From: a bacterium
GTDB taxonomy: Bacteria; UBP15; UBA6099
Direction of reading: 5' to 3'
DNA: 15,773 nt
Assembly (NCBI GenBank): GCA_029573925.1
Contig: JAKQBV010000021.1
Coordinates: forward strand, 1-15,773
Shown here piece by piece: positions 14,702 through 15,773 of this stretch; positions within the stretch are counted from its first letter, which is position 1, and each line of letters starts with the position of its first letter. The notes below the pieces were generated by a model. That model searched no databases. It was not told the origin of the DNA and worked only from the letters and a program-made list of their open reading frames with translations. The translations under genes were made by a program, and so were the position numbers.

Positions 14702-14730
14702 AGCATAATGCGCCAAATAGGCTTTGTCAA
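14702..14730 (-). promoter_or_regulatory. Strong sigma-70 promoter of glnA
   Basis: On the minus strand TTGACA (14730-14725) and TATGCT (14707-14702) are separated by exactly 17 bases. The -35 is perfect and the -10 matches 4 of 6. Transcription should start near 14695, giving a purine-rich leader of about 150 bases. No sigma-54 site of correct spacing was found in this region. Confidence 0.75.
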
Positions 14731-15530
14731 TAATTTTCAAAAGAATTTCTTCACACGATATATCCCTTATATTAAATGTTTTTACGCGATTTACTCCCAC
14801 TCGTAAGAAAAAACGACATTCTCCAATCCCTCAGACTACGTCGATTATCGTAACATATAACGGCAATATTGCTGACCCACCATGCCGTTTGTAGGCAACT
14901 GATGCCGTTACCCTTCACGGCGTTGCCACCACAAACGGTATTATTGCCGTTTTAACGGCTACGTACGGCAATATCAACGGCAGACATCCCTTTATTCATT
15001 CCTTTTTGCCGCCAACACTCGCATAATTGCCGTTTTCTGTTTCTATTGTTTGTTAAAGCGCCTATCATCTCGCTATTATACGGCATTGTTATCGGCGCTA
15101 TTTTCGTTTACATATTTCTCTTCAATCTCTCTGATGACAATTCTTGCCGTTTCCGCTTCAGCAGTCCTCTTTCCTGCCGGTCTCCGACATTCGCAAATTT
15201 CGTTTTGCGGAGTATTTGCCATATAGCTATATCGCTGTTCCGCTCTGTTTTACGAGCTGTAAACCCAACACCGTCAAAAAAACTCCGGAGGATTAAAAAA
15301 CTTGAATCGGGCTCGCGGGTTTTCTGCGGCAATTGCGCCGGCAGCCTGTCGGTTTCCCTCTCGCATACCGCCTCAAAGAACAAGCCGCCTTGCCCCGCTC
15401 GGACAAATTGCCTTTCACAGTGGACAAATCGCCCGGTCGATGCTAACTTATTGAATTCAAAACACTCACCTCGCGGCGCGGCGCAACAAGTTGAACGACA
15501 TCAAGCTTCGGGGCAACCGGGAATGGTCGG
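14731..15530. other. AT-rich 800-bp intergenic region
   Basis: The region lies between the divergent glnA promoter and the + strand gene at 15531. Open frames inside it (for example 15046-15534 on + and 15108-15383 on -) have no recognisable protein character. It holds the ACGGCA array in its left half. A weak promoter-like pair TGGACA (15421-15426), 17 bases, TAACTT (15444-15449) could serve the right-hand gene. The last 200 bases are GC-richer and otherwise featureless. Confidence 0.5.
14860..15150. repeat. Array of ACGGCA hexamers in both orientations
   Basis: ACGGCA begins at 14860, 14965, 14977 and 15080, and its complement TGCCGT at 14883, 14903, 14945, 15028 and 15145: nine exact copies in 291 bases. 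Near-copies occur at 14917, 14934 and 14954. Most lie in AACGGCAAT-like contexts, and some pair into palindromes (GCAATATTGC 14863-14872, GCCGTT-TT-AACGGC 14946-14959). Chance would give far fewer than one. A tenth copy is at 14675 in the glnA start region. A multi-site operator is the simplest reading. Confidence 0.65.
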
Positions 15531-15773
15531 ATGATGGAAAATTCAAACGGCAACAACGGCGAAGGAAAAGTGCTGAACTTTATTGAGGCGCGAAGGAAGC
15601 TCATGGAAGAGCACGGAACCACGAGCCGCGGCGCCAGATCGCCTCTGTTGGAGCCGATACGAAAAGCGCTCAAAGCCCCGGCAAACGCGCCCCTGTTCGA
15701 ATCTTTCATACACGCGCCTGACTCGAGCTATGACTTAATCCGAAACCTTGTCGAAGATCACGATATACAAGCC
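15531..15773 (+). CDS. Partial unrecognised protein, runs off the right edge
   Basis: An open frame of 81 codons begins at ATGATG (15531 or 15534) and has no stop before the window ends. An in-frame stop at 15492-15494 and the absence of other start codons after it fix the start. The visible part is hydrophilic: a Asn/Gly-rich head (NSNGNNG), a likely helix VLNFIEARRKLMEEHG (14-29), a basic proline-containing stretch, then an acidic helix-like SSYDLIRNLVEDHD. There is no signal peptide or membrane segment. The ribosome site is poor (GGGAATGG). I cannot name the family. It is divergent from glnA and shares the long regulatory region with it. Confidence 0.6.
   Translation, partial: MMENSNGNNGEGKVLNFIEARRKLMEEHGTTSRGARSPLLEPIRKALKAPANAPLFESFIHAPDSSYDLIRNLVEDHDIQA

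Noticed and set aside
15108..15383. Minus-strand 91-codon open frame
   Set aside because: No motif, no good start signal, and it overlaps the other weak frame.
15046..15534. Plus-strand 162-codon open frame upstream of the partial gene
   Set aside because: A hydrophobic start is followed by low-quality Ser/Arg/Cys-rich sequence over the repeat-bearing intergenic DNA; there is no ribosome site and no domain-like pattern.
1..15773. tRNA, rRNA, CRISPR arrays, insertion sequences
   Set aside because: I looked for tRNA T-loops, regularly spaced direct repeats and transposase motifs and saw none that hold up.

Overview
The window comes from a GC-rich bacterial chromosome, richest in GC inside the genes and clearly AT-richer upstream of glnA. 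The species cannot be fixed from the sequence. The archaeal-type split glutamate synthase, many 4Fe-4S motifs and an MvhD/FlpD-type subunit suggest an anaerobe. A phylum assignment (for example Synergistota or a deltaproteobacterial group) would be a guess.

Left arm (1-5011, + strand). A gene-poor stretch with a hairpin-forming sequence and a weak promoter candidate leads into a membrane-anchored DUF3604/PHP-like gene broken by a one-base frameshift near 905-925. Next come an intact comEC DNA-uptake channel gene, a perfect 10-bp hairpin, and an orphan gene for a single-pass membrane protein.

Centre and right (5074-14545, all - strand, transcribed right to left). This is a complete ammonium assimilation block in the order glnA, amt, glnK, an MvhD/FlpD-like iron-sulfur gene, a divergent ferredoxin-glutamate synthase paralogue, the FMN-domain glutamate synthase subunit, and a fused glutamine amidotransferase-GXGXG subunit. 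Amt brings in ammonium under GlnK control. GlnA makes glutamine. The split GOGAT passes glutamine ammonia to 2-oxoglutarate. No NAD(P)H-oxidising GltD subunit is present; ferredoxin domains and the FlpD-like protein lie where the electron input should be. I infer an unusual ferredoxin- or hydrogenase/heterodisulfide-reductase-type electron supply.

Regulation. glnA has a near-consensus sigma-70 promoter (TTGACA, 17 bp, TATGCT) with a palindrome at the start of its transcript. Farther upstream, an 800-bp gene-free AT-rich region carries nine copies of the hexamer ACGGCA in both orientations, many at roughly whole helical turns. A rho-independent terminator with a competing hairpin separates glnA from amt. 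GlnK has Glu in place of the uridylylated Tyr51.

Right edge (15531-15773, + strand). The start of an unrecognised protein gene runs off the window.
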